Assembly: GCF_039535475.1 (NCBI RefSeq)
Contig: NZ_BAAAXG010000026.1
Location: 248,001 to 312,000 of the forward strand
DNA: 64,000 bases
Reading direction: 5' to 3'
Source of the DNA: Streptomyces showdoensis
GTDB lineage: Bacteria; Actinomycetota; Actinomycetes; Streptomycetales; Streptomycetaceae
The translations under genes were made by a program, and so were the position numbers. The notes under the pieces were generated by a model. It saw nothing but the letters and a program-made list of their open reading frames with translations. It ran no database searches and was not told the origin of the DNA. Shown here in pieces: positions 39,926 through 48,259 of this stretch (positions are counted from its first letter, which is position 1; every line of letters begins with the position of its first letter).

Positions 39926-40339
39926 GTGTCCCAGATCGCAGGCGAGCCCGGGACCCAGGACTTCGTGGAAGTCCGGCTGCCCGCTGCGGGTGCCTACCTG
40001 TCCGTGCTGCGTACGGCCACGGCCGGTCTCGCGGCGCGTTTGGACTTCACCCTCGACGAGATCGAGGACCTGCGCATCGCCGTCGACGAGGCGTGCGCGA
40101 TCCTGCTCCAGCAGGCCGTGCCGGGATCGGTGCTCAGCTGTGTCTTCCGGCTGGTCGACGACTCCCTCGACGTCACGGTCTCGGCCCCGACGACGGACGG
40201 CCGGGCCCCGGAGCGGGACACCTTCGCCTGGACGGTGCTCTCGGCACTGGCCGGCAAGGTGGAGTCGTCCGTGGCGGAGGACCGTACGGTCTCCATCAGC
40301 CTGTACAAACAGCGCGGCGCGGGGCCAGGCCCGGCGTGA
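39926..40339 (+). CDS. prsH: Anti-sigma factor, RsbW-like (PrsH/UshX type)
   Basis: The GTG at 39,926 behind GGAGGTGAG gives 137 residues with an HATPase-like fold. FTLDEIEDLRIAVDEACAILLQQA is the N-box helix, but the Asn expected for Mg-ATP is replaced. The GTGA overlap with the sigma gene is the classic arrangement of the sigH anti-sigma gene in S. coelicolor. It should bind SigH and keep it inactive until stress. The symbol is by synteny and carries some doubt. Confidence 0.8.
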   Translation: MSQIAGEPGTQDFVEVRLPAAGAYLSVLRTATAGLAARLDFTLDEIEDLRIAVDEACAILLQQAVPGSVLSCVFRLVDDSLDVTVSAPTTDGRAPERDTFAWTVLSALAGKVESSVAEDRTVSISLYKQRGAGPGPA

Positions 40340-41421
40340 GGCGCGGGGACGCGACGGCCGGCATCCCTGAGCAGCAGGCACGGCCGCATCCGGATGCCGA
40401 GGCCGGGTCGGTCTCGGTCGAGACTGGAGTCGAGGTCGCTACGGATCACGCGGAGCAGGCGGACCAGATGAGCGAGCAGGACCAGCACAACGAGGCTCCG
40501 GGCATCCCGGAGGCTGCCGGGGGCCAGGAGGCTCCCGGGCCGCAGGCGACGTCCGCGCCCGCCGGGGCCGCGGAGCCTTCGGAGGGTGCGGAGGCTTCCG
40601 CGGCCTCCGACGCCCAGGAGGGCGCCGGGGCCTCCGACGTCCCGGAGCCCCCGGCGACCCCCGATCCGCACGACCGCAGCGGGGCCCGGGCGCTCTTCAT
40701 CGAGCTGCGCGCCCTGCCGGAGGGCTCCGCGGAGAAGGCCGCGCTGCGCGACCGGCTGGTGCGGATGCACCTGCCGCTGGTGGAGCACCTGGCCCGCCGC
40801 TTCCGCAACCGCGGCGAGCCGCTGGACGACCTGACCCAGGTCGCGACGATCGGCCTGATCAAGTCGGTGGACCGGTTCGACCCGGACCGGGGCGTGGAGT
40901 TCTCCACGTACGCGACGCCCACGGTGGTCGGCGAGATCAAGCGCCACTTCCGTGACAAGGGCTGGGCGGTACGGGTCCCCCGGCGCCTCCAGGAGCTGCG
41001 GCTCTCCCTGACGACGGCGACCGCGGAGCTCTCGCAGCAGCACGGAAGGTCACCGACCGTGCACGAGCTCGCGGAACGGCTCGGGATCTCGGAGGAGGAG
41101 GTCCTGGAGGGCCTGGAGTCGGCCAACGCCTACTCGACGCTCTCCCTGGACGTGCCGGACACGGACGACGAGTCGCCCGCGGTCGCGGACACGCTGGGCG
41201 CGGAGGACGAGGCGCTGGAGGGGGTCGAGTACCGGGAGTCGCTCAAGCCGCTCCTGGAGGACCTGCCGCCGCGCGAGAAGCGGATCCTGCTGCTGCGCTT
41301 CTTCGGGAACATGACCCAGTCGCAGATCGCGCAGGAGGTCGGCATCTCGCAGATGCACGTCTCCCGGCTGCTCGCCCGGACGCTGGCGCAGCTGCGGGAG
41401 AAGCTGCTGGTCGAGGAGTGA
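40336..41421 (+). CDS. sigH: Stress-response sigma factor, SigH type (SigB/SigF family)
   Basis: The GTG at 40,336 gives 361 residues, longer than SigF or SigB (about 260-290). Residues 1-115 form an acidic Ala/Glu/Gly/Pro-rich extension. Region 2 is at about 135-210 (LVEHLARRFRNRGEPLDDLTQVATIGL in pieces) and region 4 at about 305-360 (LPPREKRILLLRFFGN, then IAQEVGISQMHVSRLLAR). S. coelicolor SigH makes several products from alternative starts in such an extension. The downstream methionine near 40,468 would be a shorter start. Confidence 0.85.
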   Translation: MRRGDATAGIPEQQARPHPDAEAGSVSVETGVEVATDHAEQADQMSEQDQHNEAPGIPEAAGGQEAPGPQATSAPAGAAEPSEGAEASAASDAQEGAGASDVPEPPATPDPHDRSGARALFIELRALPEGSAEKAALRDRLVRMHLPLVEHLARRFRNRGEPLDDLTQVATIGLIKSVDRFDPDRGVEFSTYATPTVVGEIKRHFRDKGWAVRVPRRLQELRLSLTTATAELSQQHGRSPTVHELAERLGISEEEVLEGLESANAYSTLSLDVPDTDDESPAVADTLGAEDEALEGVEYRESLKPLLEDLPPREKRILLLRFFGNMTQSQIAQEVGISQMHVSRLLARTLAQLREKLLVEE

Positions 41422-41423
41422 CC

Positions 41424-41560
41424 CCGTGACGCCGTGACGCCGTGACTCCGTGACCGCCTGTCCGGTGCCCCCCGGGTGCGGTGACCCCCGGTCCGGTGCC
41501 CCCCGGTGCGGTGACCGGCCAGGGCCCGGACCTACCGGGACCTACCCGGACCTACCGGGC
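41424..41560. repeat. Short tandem repeats downstream of sigH
   Basis: Three repeat families follow one another: CCGTGAC units (41,424-41,454), two near-identical 25-base copies starting TCCGGTGCCCCCCGG (41,461 and 41,492), and three GGACCTACC units (41,528-41,560). The last family extends into the end of the convergent gene. Confidence 0.6.
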
Positions 41561-42016
41561 CGGGTCCTGGCCGGGGCGCCGGATGCCGAGTGCCTCGGTC
41601 GTGGACGGGCTCACCAGCAGGACGAGCCCGGTCACGGCGAGCACGGCGAGCGCGATGCCGGCCGGGATCATGACGCTGTTCGCCTGGAGCAGCTGCCAGG
41701 CGACCGGCAGCGCGAGGACCTGGGTGATGACCGCGGGGCCCCGGGCCCAGGAGCGGCGCAGCCACAGACCGCGGGCGGCGGCGAGCGGGATGAGGCCGAG
41801 GGCGACCAGGGTCGCCGCGCCCATGACGGCCGAGACGAGGTCGTCGGGTCCGTCGGCCAGGACGCTCACCAGCATGTAGAGGCCGCCGGCCACGAGGGCG
41901 AGGCCCTCGACGCCGGCCACCGCGGCGGCGGCGGTGAGGCGCCCGGGACGCGGGCTCCGCTCCGTACCGCTCATGTCTGCACTCTCGGGGCTCTCGGGGC
42001 TCTCGGCACTGCTCAT
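41552..42016 (-). CDS. Integral membrane protein, unknown function
   Basis: The 154-residue product has four predicted membrane helices (AAAVAGVEGLALVAGGLYMLV; LVSAVMGAATLVALGLIPLAA; PAVITQVLALPVAWQLL; GIALAVLAVTGLVLLV) after a short acidic N-terminus. No known motif. It is divergent from the lipid kinase gene. Confidence 0.7.
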   Translation of the reverse strand: MSSAESPESPESADMSGTERSPRPGRLTAAAAVAGVEGLALVAGGLYMLVSVLADGPDDLVSAVMGAATLVALGLIPLAAARGLWLRRSWARGPAVITQVLALPVAWQLLQANSVMIPAGIALAVLAVTGLVLLVSPSTTEALGIRRPGQDPAR

Positions 42017-42102
42017 GCAGGCAGGGTAGCCGGGGCCCGGGGGAAGCGGCGGGCACGGGCCGGGCTGGGCCCGGGTACCGCCGGGTAGGTACCCTGGCGA
42101 CC

Positions 42103-43071
42103 ATGCGCGCGCTTCTCGTGGTCAACCCGGCAGCCACCACCACCAGTGCCCGCACACGGGACGTGCTGATCCACGCGCTGGCCAGCGAGATGAAGCTGGA
42201 GGCGATCACGACCGAGTACCGCGGCCACGCCCGTGACCTGGGGCGCAGGGCCGCCGACTCGGACGACATCGACCTGGTGGTGGCGCTCGGCGGCGACGGC
42301 ACGGTCAACGAGGTGGTCAACGGGCTGCTGCACGCGGGGCCCGATCCGGACCGGCTCCCGGGGCTCGCGGTGGTGCCGGGCGGCTCGACCAATGTGTTCG
42401 CCCGGGCGCTCGGACTGCCGAACGACGCCGTGGAGGCGACCGGGGCGCTGCTCGACGCGCTGCGTGAGCGGCGGGCACGGACGGTGAGCCTGGGGCTCGC
42501 GTCCGGTACGCCGGGCACGGACGACGAGGCGGTGCCCGAACGCTGGTTCACGTTCTGTGCCGGCTTCGGTTTCGACGCGAGCGTGATCGGCCGGGTCGAA
42601 CAGCAGCGGGAGCGCGGCAAGCGTTCGACGCACGCGCTCTATCTGCGTCAGGTGGTGCGCCAGTTCCTGGGCGAGCAGAACCGGCGGCACGGGACGATCA
42701 CGCTGGAGCGGCCGGGTGAGGATCCTGTGGAGGATCTCGTCCTCTCCATAATCTGCAACACCTCTCCCTGGACCTACCTGGGGAATCGTCCGGTGTACGC
42801 GTCGCCCGAGGCGTCCTTCGAAACCGCCCTCGACGTGCTCGGACTGAGCCGCCTCTCGGCTCCCTCGGTGGCCCGGTACGCCACTCAGCTGCTCACTTCG
42901 ACCCCCGAGCGGGGGCCGCACGGCAAGCATGCGTTGACCCTGCACGATCTGACCGACTTCACCTTGCATTCGAAGGTGCCCCTGCCGCTCCAGATGGACG
43001 GAGACCACCTGGGGCTGCGTACGAGCGTGACGTTCACAGGCGTTCGCCGTGCACTGCGTGTGATTGTGTGA
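42103..43071 (+). CDS. Diacylglycerol/sphingosine kinase-like lipid kinase
   Basis: The ATG gives 322 residues. VVNPAATT starts the fold; GGDGTVNEVVNGLL (about residue 62) is the nucleotide-binding loop; VVPGGSTNVFARALGLP (about 90) is the second conserved loop. It phosphorylates a lipid, probably diacylglycerol. The neighbourhood (sigH, lipid kinase, whiB-like) matches S. coelicolor. Confidence 0.85.
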   Translation: MRALLVVNPAATTTSARTRDVLIHALASEMKLEAITTEYRGHARDLGRRAADSDDIDLVVALGGDGTVNEVVNGLLHAGPDPDRLPGLAVVPGGSTNVFARALGLPNDAVEATGALLDALRERRARTVSLGLASGTPGTDDEAVPERWFTFCAGFGFDASVIGRVEQQRERGKRSTHALYLRQVVRQFLGEQNRRHGTITLERPGEDPVEDLVLSIICNTSPWTYLGNRPVYASPEASFETALDVLGLSRLSAPSVARYATQLLTSTPERGPHGKHALTLHDLTDFTLHSKVPLPLQMDGDHLGLRTSVTFTGVRRALRVIV

Positions 43072-43389
43072 CCGGAAGGGTCGAAAGTCCTTCTACTCGA
43101 ACGTTTAGGCTGCCATCCACCCCCTAGAAGTACGGCTGTGACGGAGCCGACACCGAGGAATCAAAAAAAACTTTCCAGAAGGGGTTGTATCCGCTGCCGA
43201 GGTTTGCGAGTCTCTTCTTGGCGATCGGGACGGCCCGCAACACCGGCCTCCACTGAGAGCCAGAACCCCTCCTCAAACTCTGGACCACGCCAGTTCACCT
43301 GGCAGTCGGCCCTTCCCTTGCGGGGGGATTCGTGAAAGCGTTCACATTCACAAGCAACTTGCACGTAATAACCAAGAGAGGTAGCAGCC
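43072..43389 (+). promoter_or_regulatory. Upstream region of the whiB-like gene
   Basis: These 318 bases hold no gene. They contain an A-run (43,165-43,171), a GTGAA-AGCG-TTCAC inverted repeat (43,332-43,345), and the ribosome-binding site AGAGAGG (43,374-43,382). A promoter is expected, but I cannot assign a sigma factor with confidence. Confidence 0.45.
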
Positions 43390-43647
43390 ATGGACTGGCG
43401 TCACAACGCCGTTTGTCGTGAGGAAGACCCCGAGCTGTTCTTCCCCATCGGCAACACCGGTCCTGCGCTGCTGCAGATCGAGGAAGCCAAGGCCGTCTGC
43501 CGCCGCTGCCCCGTCATGGAGCAGTGCCTGCAGTGGGCGCTCGAGTCCGGCCAGGACTCCGGCGTCTGGGGTGGCCTCAGCGAGGACGAGCGCCGCGCGA
43601 TGAAGCGCCGCGCCGCCCGCAACCGGGCGCGCAACGCCAGCGCCTGA
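43390..43647 (+). CDS. wblE: WhiB-like iron-sulfur regulator (WblE type)
   Basis: This 85-residue protein has the WhiB pattern: a lone Cys (residue 9), then CRRCPVMEQC giving the other three cysteines (37, 40, 46), GVWGGLS, and a basic C-terminal tail (MKRRAARNRARN). It should hold a [4Fe-4S] cluster and act in transcription with the main sigma factor. Location beside a PdtaS-like kinase and the sigH locus suggests WblE. The start lies behind AGAGAGG. Confidence 0.85.
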   Translation: MDWRHNAVCREEDPELFFPIGNTGPALLQIEEAKAVCRRCPVMEQCLQWALESGQDSGVWGGLSEDERRAMKRRAARNRARNASA

Positions 43648-43740
43648 GCCACCTGTGACAGCCTGAGGCACGCGGCGCGTACACCGTGTACGCAATCACC
43701 GCCCCCGAGCCGCAGCGCGCAGCAGTAACCCACAGCATTC

Positions 43741-43774
43741 GAGCCCCGGACCGAGTTCCTTCGGTCCGGGGCTC
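43741..43774. terminator. Strong hairpin after the whiB-like gene
   Basis: Fourteen perfect base pairs: 43,741-43,754 with 43,761-43,774, six-base loop. No T-run. Confidence 0.75.
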
Positions 43775-43787
43775 GCTGCTGTGCTCC

Positions 43788-43829
43788 GGGAGTTGAGAGC
43801 CGGATCCTGTGATCCGGCTCTCAACTCCC
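43788..43829. terminator. Perfect 19-bp hairpin between convergent genes
   Basis: 43,788-43,806 is perfectly complementary to 43,811-43,829, with loop CTGT. It ends the kinase transcript just 13 bases after its stop codon. Confidence 0.8.
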
Positions 43830-43841
43830 CGCGTACGGGGC

Positions 43842-45317
43842 TTACTTCTGGGGCTGTACGGGGATGTCGAGCACCACGCGGGTGCCGCGCTCGGAGCCCG
43901 GCTGCATGTCGAAGCTGCCGCCGAGCTCGCCCTCGACCAGGGTCCGCACGATCTGCAGACCGAGGTTGCCGGCCCGCTGCGGGTCGAAGCCCTCGGGCAG
44001 ACCGCGCCCGTCGTCCTTGACCGTGATCAGCAGGCGGGCGTCGGCGCGGGGCTCGCCGCGGACGGCGGTGACCTCGACCGTGCCCTGCTCCCCCGGCGCG
44101 AAGGCGTGTTCCAGGGCGTTCTGCAGGATCTCGGTCAGGACCATGGAGAGCGGGGTGGCGACCTCGGCGTCGAGGATGCCGAAGCGGCCGTTGCGCCGGC
44201 AGGTCACCTTGCCCGGGGAGATCTCGGCGACCATCGCGATCACCCGGTCCGCGATCTCGTCGAACTCGACCCGCTCGTCCAGGTTCTGGGACAGCGTCTC
44301 ATGGACGATGGCGATCGAACCGACGCGCCGCACGGCCTCGTTGAGGGCCTCACGGCCTCCCTCGGAGTCCATCCGGCGGGCCTGGAGGCGCAACAGGGCG
44401 GCCACCGTCTGGAGGTTGTTCTTCACCCGGTGGTGGATCTCCCGGATGGTGGCGTCCTTGGTGATCAACTCGCGCTCGCGGCGGCGCAGTTCGGTGACGT
44501 CCCGGAGCAGCACCAGGGAACCGATGCGGGTGCCCTTGGGCTTGAGCGGGATCGCCCGCAGCTGGATCACCCCGCCGTTGCCCTCGACCTCGAACTCGCG
44601 CGGGGCGTAGCCGCTGGCCATGGTGGCCAGGGCCTCGTCGACCGGACCGCGGGAGGGGGCGAGTTCGGCGGTGATCTGGCCGAGGTGCTGGCCGGTGAGG
44701 TCGGCGGCGAGGCCGAGCCGGTGGTACGCGGAGAGGGCGTTGGGCGAGGCGTACTGGACGACGCCGTCGGCGTCGAGCCGCATCAGTCCGTCGCCGGCTC
44801 GCGGCGAGGAGTCCATGTCGACCTGCTCGCCGGGGAACGGGAAGGTGCCCGCGGCGATCATCTGGGCCAGGTCGGAGGCGGACTGGAGATAGGTGAGCTC
44901 CAGCCGGGACGGGGTCCGGACGGTGAGCAGGTTGGTGTTGCGGGCGATGACGCCGAGGACGCGGCCCTCGCGGCGCACCGGGATCGACTCGACCCGGACC
45001 GGGACCTCCTCGCGCCACTCCGGGTCGCCCTCGCGCACGATCCGGCCCTCGTCGAGGGCGGCGTCCAGGAGCGGGCGGCGGCCGCGCGGGACCAGGTGGC
45101 CGACCATGTCGTCCTGGTAGGAGGTGGGCCCGGTGTTGGGCCGCATCTGGGCGACGGAGACGTACCGGGTGCCGTCCAGGGTGGGGACCCACAGGACGAG
45201 GTCGGCGAAGGAGAGGTCGGAGAGCAGCTGCCACTCCGACACCAGCGTGTGGAGCCAGTCGAGGTCGGACTCGCTCAGAGCGGTGTGCTGGCGGACGAGG
45301 TCGTTCATGGAGGGCAC
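43842..45317 (-). CDS. pdtaS: Sensor histidine kinase, PdtaS-like
   Basis: The 491-residue protein has an N-terminal GAF-type domain (residues 1-150), a PAS domain (about 165-290, beginning DGLMRLDADGVVQYASPNA), and a HisKA_2 kinase part. The phosphoacceptor motif is EIHHRVKNNLQTVAALLRLQA (about 310) and the ATP-binding part includes EILQNALEHAF and DDGRGLP. No membrane helices are present, so it is a cytosolic sensor. In mycobacteria PdtaS phosphorylates PdtaR; no receiver gene lies next to it here. The start (45,317) follows GGAGGG-like sequence. Confidence 0.85.
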   Translation of the reverse strand: MPSMNDLVRQHTALSESDLDWLHTLVSEWQLLSDLSFADLVLWVPTLDGTRYVSVAQMRPNTGPTSYQDDMVGHLVPRGRRPLLDAALDEGRIVREGDPEWREEVPVRVESIPVRREGRVLGVIARNTNLLTVRTPSRLELTYLQSASDLAQMIAAGTFPFPGEQVDMDSSPRAGDGLMRLDADGVVQYASPNALSAYHRLGLAADLTGQHLGQITAELAPSRGPVDEALATMASGYAPREFEVEGNGGVIQLRAIPLKPKGTRIGSLVLLRDVTELRRRERELITKDATIREIHHRVKNNLQTVAALLRLQARRMDSEGGREALNEAVRRVGSIAIVHETLSQNLDERVEFDEIADRVIAMVAEISPGKVTCRRNGRFGILDAEVATPLSMVLTEILQNALEHAFAPGEQGTVEVTAVRGEPRADARLLITVKDDGRGLPEGFDPQRAGNLGLQIVRTLVEGELGGSFDMQPGSERGTRVVLDIPVQPQK

Positions 45318-45728
45318 GTGTGCGAGCGTACCCGCGGAATTACAGGGCGGTGAACCTGGATCTCCGGGCCTCCGTGTTGGAGGATGGGCCCGGAAGGACC
45401 TGGTTCCTATGGATGGACAGACGAGAATGGTCTAGTCCACAATGCTTCACAAGGAGCCTCCACTCTCCCCGCACAGGAGGGTGGACGAGGTACCCGGCGC
45501 TCTCTGCCCTGACTGCGCCGAGACCTCCCATAACGGCCGAGGGCACCGCACACCCACGGCCGAGCAACTCCGGGCTGCGGTGCCGGACGGGTTGAGGGTC
45601 CCGTCAGGCGCCGCGGCCCGCGGGTGTTTCCGGGGCCCGTGAGCCCCTTCCGGCGGGGACGCCTCGCGCGTGTCGCCCTCCCCGTGCGGGTCGCGCCCCG
45701 CACGCGTCGCGCCCCCGCACGCGTCGCG
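45318..45728. other. Intergenic region with a DasR-like operator
   Basis: These 411 bases carry no gene I can support. A DasR-type sequence AATGGTCTAGTCCACA lies at 45,427-45,442 (one base off the symmetric form). Downstream of it are GC-rich repeats of CACGCGTCGCGC type near 45,695-45,730. Confidence 0.4.
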
Positions 45729-46319
45729 CTACGGCCAGGCCAGCATCGCCGTCTCGGCCAGCGCTTCCAGCTCCTCCCGGCTCGCGCCGTCGCGGGCCTG
45801 CTGGGACATGCCCTGGAGGACGGCGCCGCTGAAGCGGGCGAGGGCCCGGGGGTCGGCGTCCGCGGGGAGCTCGCCGCTCTCCACGTCCCGGCGGATCCGC
45901 GCCTCGAACGCCGCGACGTTGGCCGTGCGCCGCTCGCGCAGGGCCTCCTCGACCTCGGGGGTCGAGCAGTTGACCGCGGCGGAGATCATCAGGCAGCCCC
46001 GCGGGTGGGCCGGGTCCGTGTACTCCCCCGCCGCCTCCCTGAGCATCCGGCCGATCGCGGCGCGCGCGGTCGGCTCCTCCGCGAAGGCGCGGCCGCCGAA
46101 GGCCCCGTACGAGCGCGCGTACTCCTCGACGACCTCCTCGAAGAGGGTCTTCTTGTCCCCGAAGGCCGCGTAGAGGCTGGGGGCGCTGATGCCCATCGCC
46201 CGGGTGAGGTCGGAGACGGAGGTCGTCTCGTACCCGTGCTCCCAGAAGGCCATCGTGGCCTGCTCCAGCGCCGTCGGGCGGTCGAAGGAACGGGGCCGGC
46301 CGCGCTGTTTCGAGGTCAT
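45729..46319 (-). CDS. TetR-family regulator
   Basis: From the ATG at 46,319 the protein has 196 residues: an N-terminal TetR HTH (ALEQATMAFWEHGYETTSVSDLTRAMGISAPSLYAAF in pieces) and a helical ligand domain. CLMISAAVNC is a motif typical of TetR_C subfamily members. It is divergent from an SDR gene, which it very probably controls. A methionine-like start further upstream (46,385) lies in the promoter. Confidence 0.85.
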   Translation of the reverse strand: MTSKQRGRPRSFDRPTALEQATMAFWEHGYETTSVSDLTRAMGISAPSLYAAFGDKKTLFEEVVEEYARSYGAFGGRAFAEEPTARAAIGRMLREAAGEYTDPAHPRGCLMISAAVNCSTPEVEEALRERRTANVAAFEARIRRDVESGELPADADPRALARFSGAVLQGMSQQARDGASREELEALAETAMLAWP

Positions 46320-46332
46320 GGCGTTAATTCTA

Positions 46333-46380
46333 TAGCGGACGCTACGGAAGGTGGTACGGTTCTTTTCGTAACGACCGCTA
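46333..46380. promoter_or_regulatory. TetR operators between divergent genes
   Basis: A perfect palindrome TAGCG-GA-CGCTA lies at 46,333-46,344 and a second, imperfect copy (TAACGACCGCTA) at 46,369-46,380. They lie between the TetR and SDR starts. Confidence 0.6.
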
Positions 46381-46402
46381 CACAAGTGAGGGGGGCGTCG
46401 TC

Positions 46403-47164
46403 ATGGGCGTGCTCAAGGGGAAGACGGCACTGGTCACGGGCGGCAGCAGGGGCATCGGGCGGGCCGTCGCCGAGCGCCTGGGGCGGGACGGGGCGCGGGT
46501 CGCCGTGCACTACGGGAGCAACGAGGCGGCGGCCAAGGAGACGGTCGAGGCCATCCGGGCCGCGGGCGGCGAGGCCTTCGCGATCGGGCAGGAGCTGGGC
46601 GTCCCGGGGGACGCGGCGGCGCTGTGGGCCGCGTTCGACGCGGCCGTCGGCGAGGACCGCGGCCTGGACATCCTGGTGAACAACGCGGGGATCGGCGCCT
46701 CGGCGCCCTTCGCCTCGATCGGCGAGGAGGAGTACGAGCGGATCTTCGCGGTCAACACCAAGGCGCCGTTCTTCCTGGCCCAGCTGGGCGCGGAGCGGCT
46801 GCGCGACGGCGGCCGGATCGTGAACGTGTCGACGGGCCTCTCGCACGCGGCGGTGATGCCGGAGCTGATCGCGTACGCGATGTCGAAGAGCGCGCTCGAC
46901 GCGTTCACCCGCTATCTGTCGAAGGTGCTGGGCCCGCGCGGGATCACGGTCAACGCGGTGGCGCCGGGCATCGTCGACACGGACATCAACGCCGGCTGGC
47001 TCCGGGGGAACGAGGAGGCCTGGGCGGGGGCGGCGGCGATGTCGGCCCTGGGGAAGGTCGGCGAGCCGGCGGACATAGCCGACGTGGTGGCCTTCCTGGC
47101 CTCCCACGACGGGCGCTGGGTGACGGGGCAGTGGATCGACGCGACGGGAGGCTCCCTGGCCTGA
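46403..47164 (+). CDS. Short-chain dehydrogenase/reductase
   Basis: The 253-residue protein has the classical SDR motifs: TGGSRGIG (residues 13-20), NNAG (about 90), and YAMSK (Y-x-x-x-K, about 157-161). The start ATG has GTGAGGGGGG-type sequence upstream. It uses NAD(P)H; the substrate is unknown. Divergent from the TetR gene. Confidence 0.85.
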   Translation: MGVLKGKTALVTGGSRGIGRAVAERLGRDGARVAVHYGSNEAAAKETVEAIRAAGGEAFAIGQELGVPGDAAALWAAFDAAVGEDRGLDILVNNAGIGASAPFASIGEEEYERIFAVNTKAPFFLAQLGAERLRDGGRIVNVSTGLSHAAVMPELIAYAMSKSALDAFTRYLSKVLGPRGITVNAVAPGIVDTDINAGWLRGNEEAWAGAAAMSALGKVGEPADIADVVAFLASHDGRWVTGQWIDATGGSLA

Positions 47165-47324
47165 CCCTCGTAGCGGCCCCCTGGGGCCGGAGTGCTCCGA
47201 GTGGCTGGCGGGGCCGGTGCGTCCGACGATGGGTGGGACGGGCCGCGGACGGACCCCCGGGGGCCCGTCCGCAGGCCGGAAGGGCATGGGCGGACGGCCT
47301 CGGCTCTGCTAGATTTGGGCTTAG

Positions 47325-47340
47325 ATTGGTCTATACCACA
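47325..47340 (+). promoter_or_regulatory. DasR-responsive element before nagB
   Basis: ATTGGTCTATACCACA resembles the DasR consensus ACTGGTCTAGACCACT. It lies 42 bases before the nagB start. Confidence 0.8.
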
Positions 47341-47381
47341 CAGGCTCCTTTCCAGCCCCTCACCAGATCGGCAGGCACAGC

Positions 47382-48167
47382 GTGGAAGTTGTCATCGTCA
47401 AGGACGCCAAGGCGGGCGGCGAGCTCATCGCGGACGGCATCGCCGACCTCCTGCGCCGCAAGCCGGACGCGCTGCTCGGCGTGGCCACCGGATCGACCCC
47501 GCTGCCCATCTACGACGCCCTGACCGCCAAGGTCGCGGCCGGCTCCGTGGACGCCTCCCGGGCCCGCATCGCCCAGCTGGACGAGTACGTGGGGCTGCCC
47601 GCCGGGCACCCCGAGTCCTACCGGTCCACGGTGCTGCGCCAGGTCGTCGAGCCGCTCGGCCTGTCCCAGGACGCCTTCATGGGCCCCGACGGCTCCGCCG
47701 AGGACGTCCTGGCGGCCTGCGAGGCCTACGACCGGGCCCTCACCGCGGCCGGCGGCGTCGACCTCCAGATCCTCGGCATCGGCACCGACGGGCACATCGG
47801 CTTCAACGAGCCCTGCTCCTCGCTCGCCTCCCGCACCCGGATCAAGACCCTCACCGAGCAGACCCGGGTCGACAACGCGCGCTTCTTCGACGACGACATC
47901 GACCAGGTGCCGCACCACGTCATCACCCAGGGCATCGGCACCATCCTGGAGGCCCGCCACCTGGTGCTGCTGGCCACCGGCGAGGGCAAGGCCGAGGCCG
48001 TGGCGCAGACGGTCGAGGGCCCGGTCGCCGCGCTCGTGCCGGCCTCCGCGCTCCAGCTGCACCCGCACGCGACCGTGGTCGTGGACGAGGCCGCCGCCTC
48101 CAAGCTGAAGCTGGCCGACTACTTCCGCCACACCTTCGCGAACAAGCCGGCCTGGCAGGGCATCTAG
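47382..48167 (+). CDS. nagB: Glucosamine-6-phosphate deaminase
   Basis: The GTG at 47,382 gives 261 residues, the normal size. GVATGSTPLPIYDAL is the phosphate-binding start (about 33), LDEYVGL the catalytic Asp segment (about 66), and GIGTDGHIGFNEP (about 128) the catalytic His loop. It converts glucosamine-6-phosphate to fructose-6-phosphate and ammonia, the last step of amino-sugar use. The DasR site upstream links it to the das genes. Confidence 0.9.
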   Translation: MEVVIVKDAKAGGELIADGIADLLRRKPDALLGVATGSTPLPIYDALTAKVAAGSVDASRARIAQLDEYVGLPAGHPESYRSTVLRQVVEPLGLSQDAFMGPDGSAEDVLAACEAYDRALTAAGGVDLQILGIGTDGHIGFNEPCSSLASRTRIKTLTEQTRVDNARFFDDDIDQVPHHVITQGIGTILEARHLVLLATGEGKAEAVAQTVEGPVAALVPASALQLHPHATVVVDEAAASKLKLADYFRHTFANKPAWQGI

Positions 48168-48198
48168 TCCCGCCGCCGCACCGGCCCGCACGCGCGAA

Positions 48199-48234
48199 GG
48201 GGGCCCGGCACCTGATCCCAGGTGCCGGGCCCCC
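48199..48234. terminator. Bidirectional terminator between nagB and the GH3 gene
   Basis: A 16-bp arm (48,199-48,214) pairs with 48,219-48,234 around loop ATCC. Confidence 0.75.
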
Positions 48235-48259
48235 TCGCGTACCGTCGTGTGCCGCCTGC

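Noticed and set aside
45442..45642. 66-codon open frame after the DasR-like site
   Set aside because: No ribosome-binding site, no family features and composition like non-coding GC-rich DNA; left as unproven.
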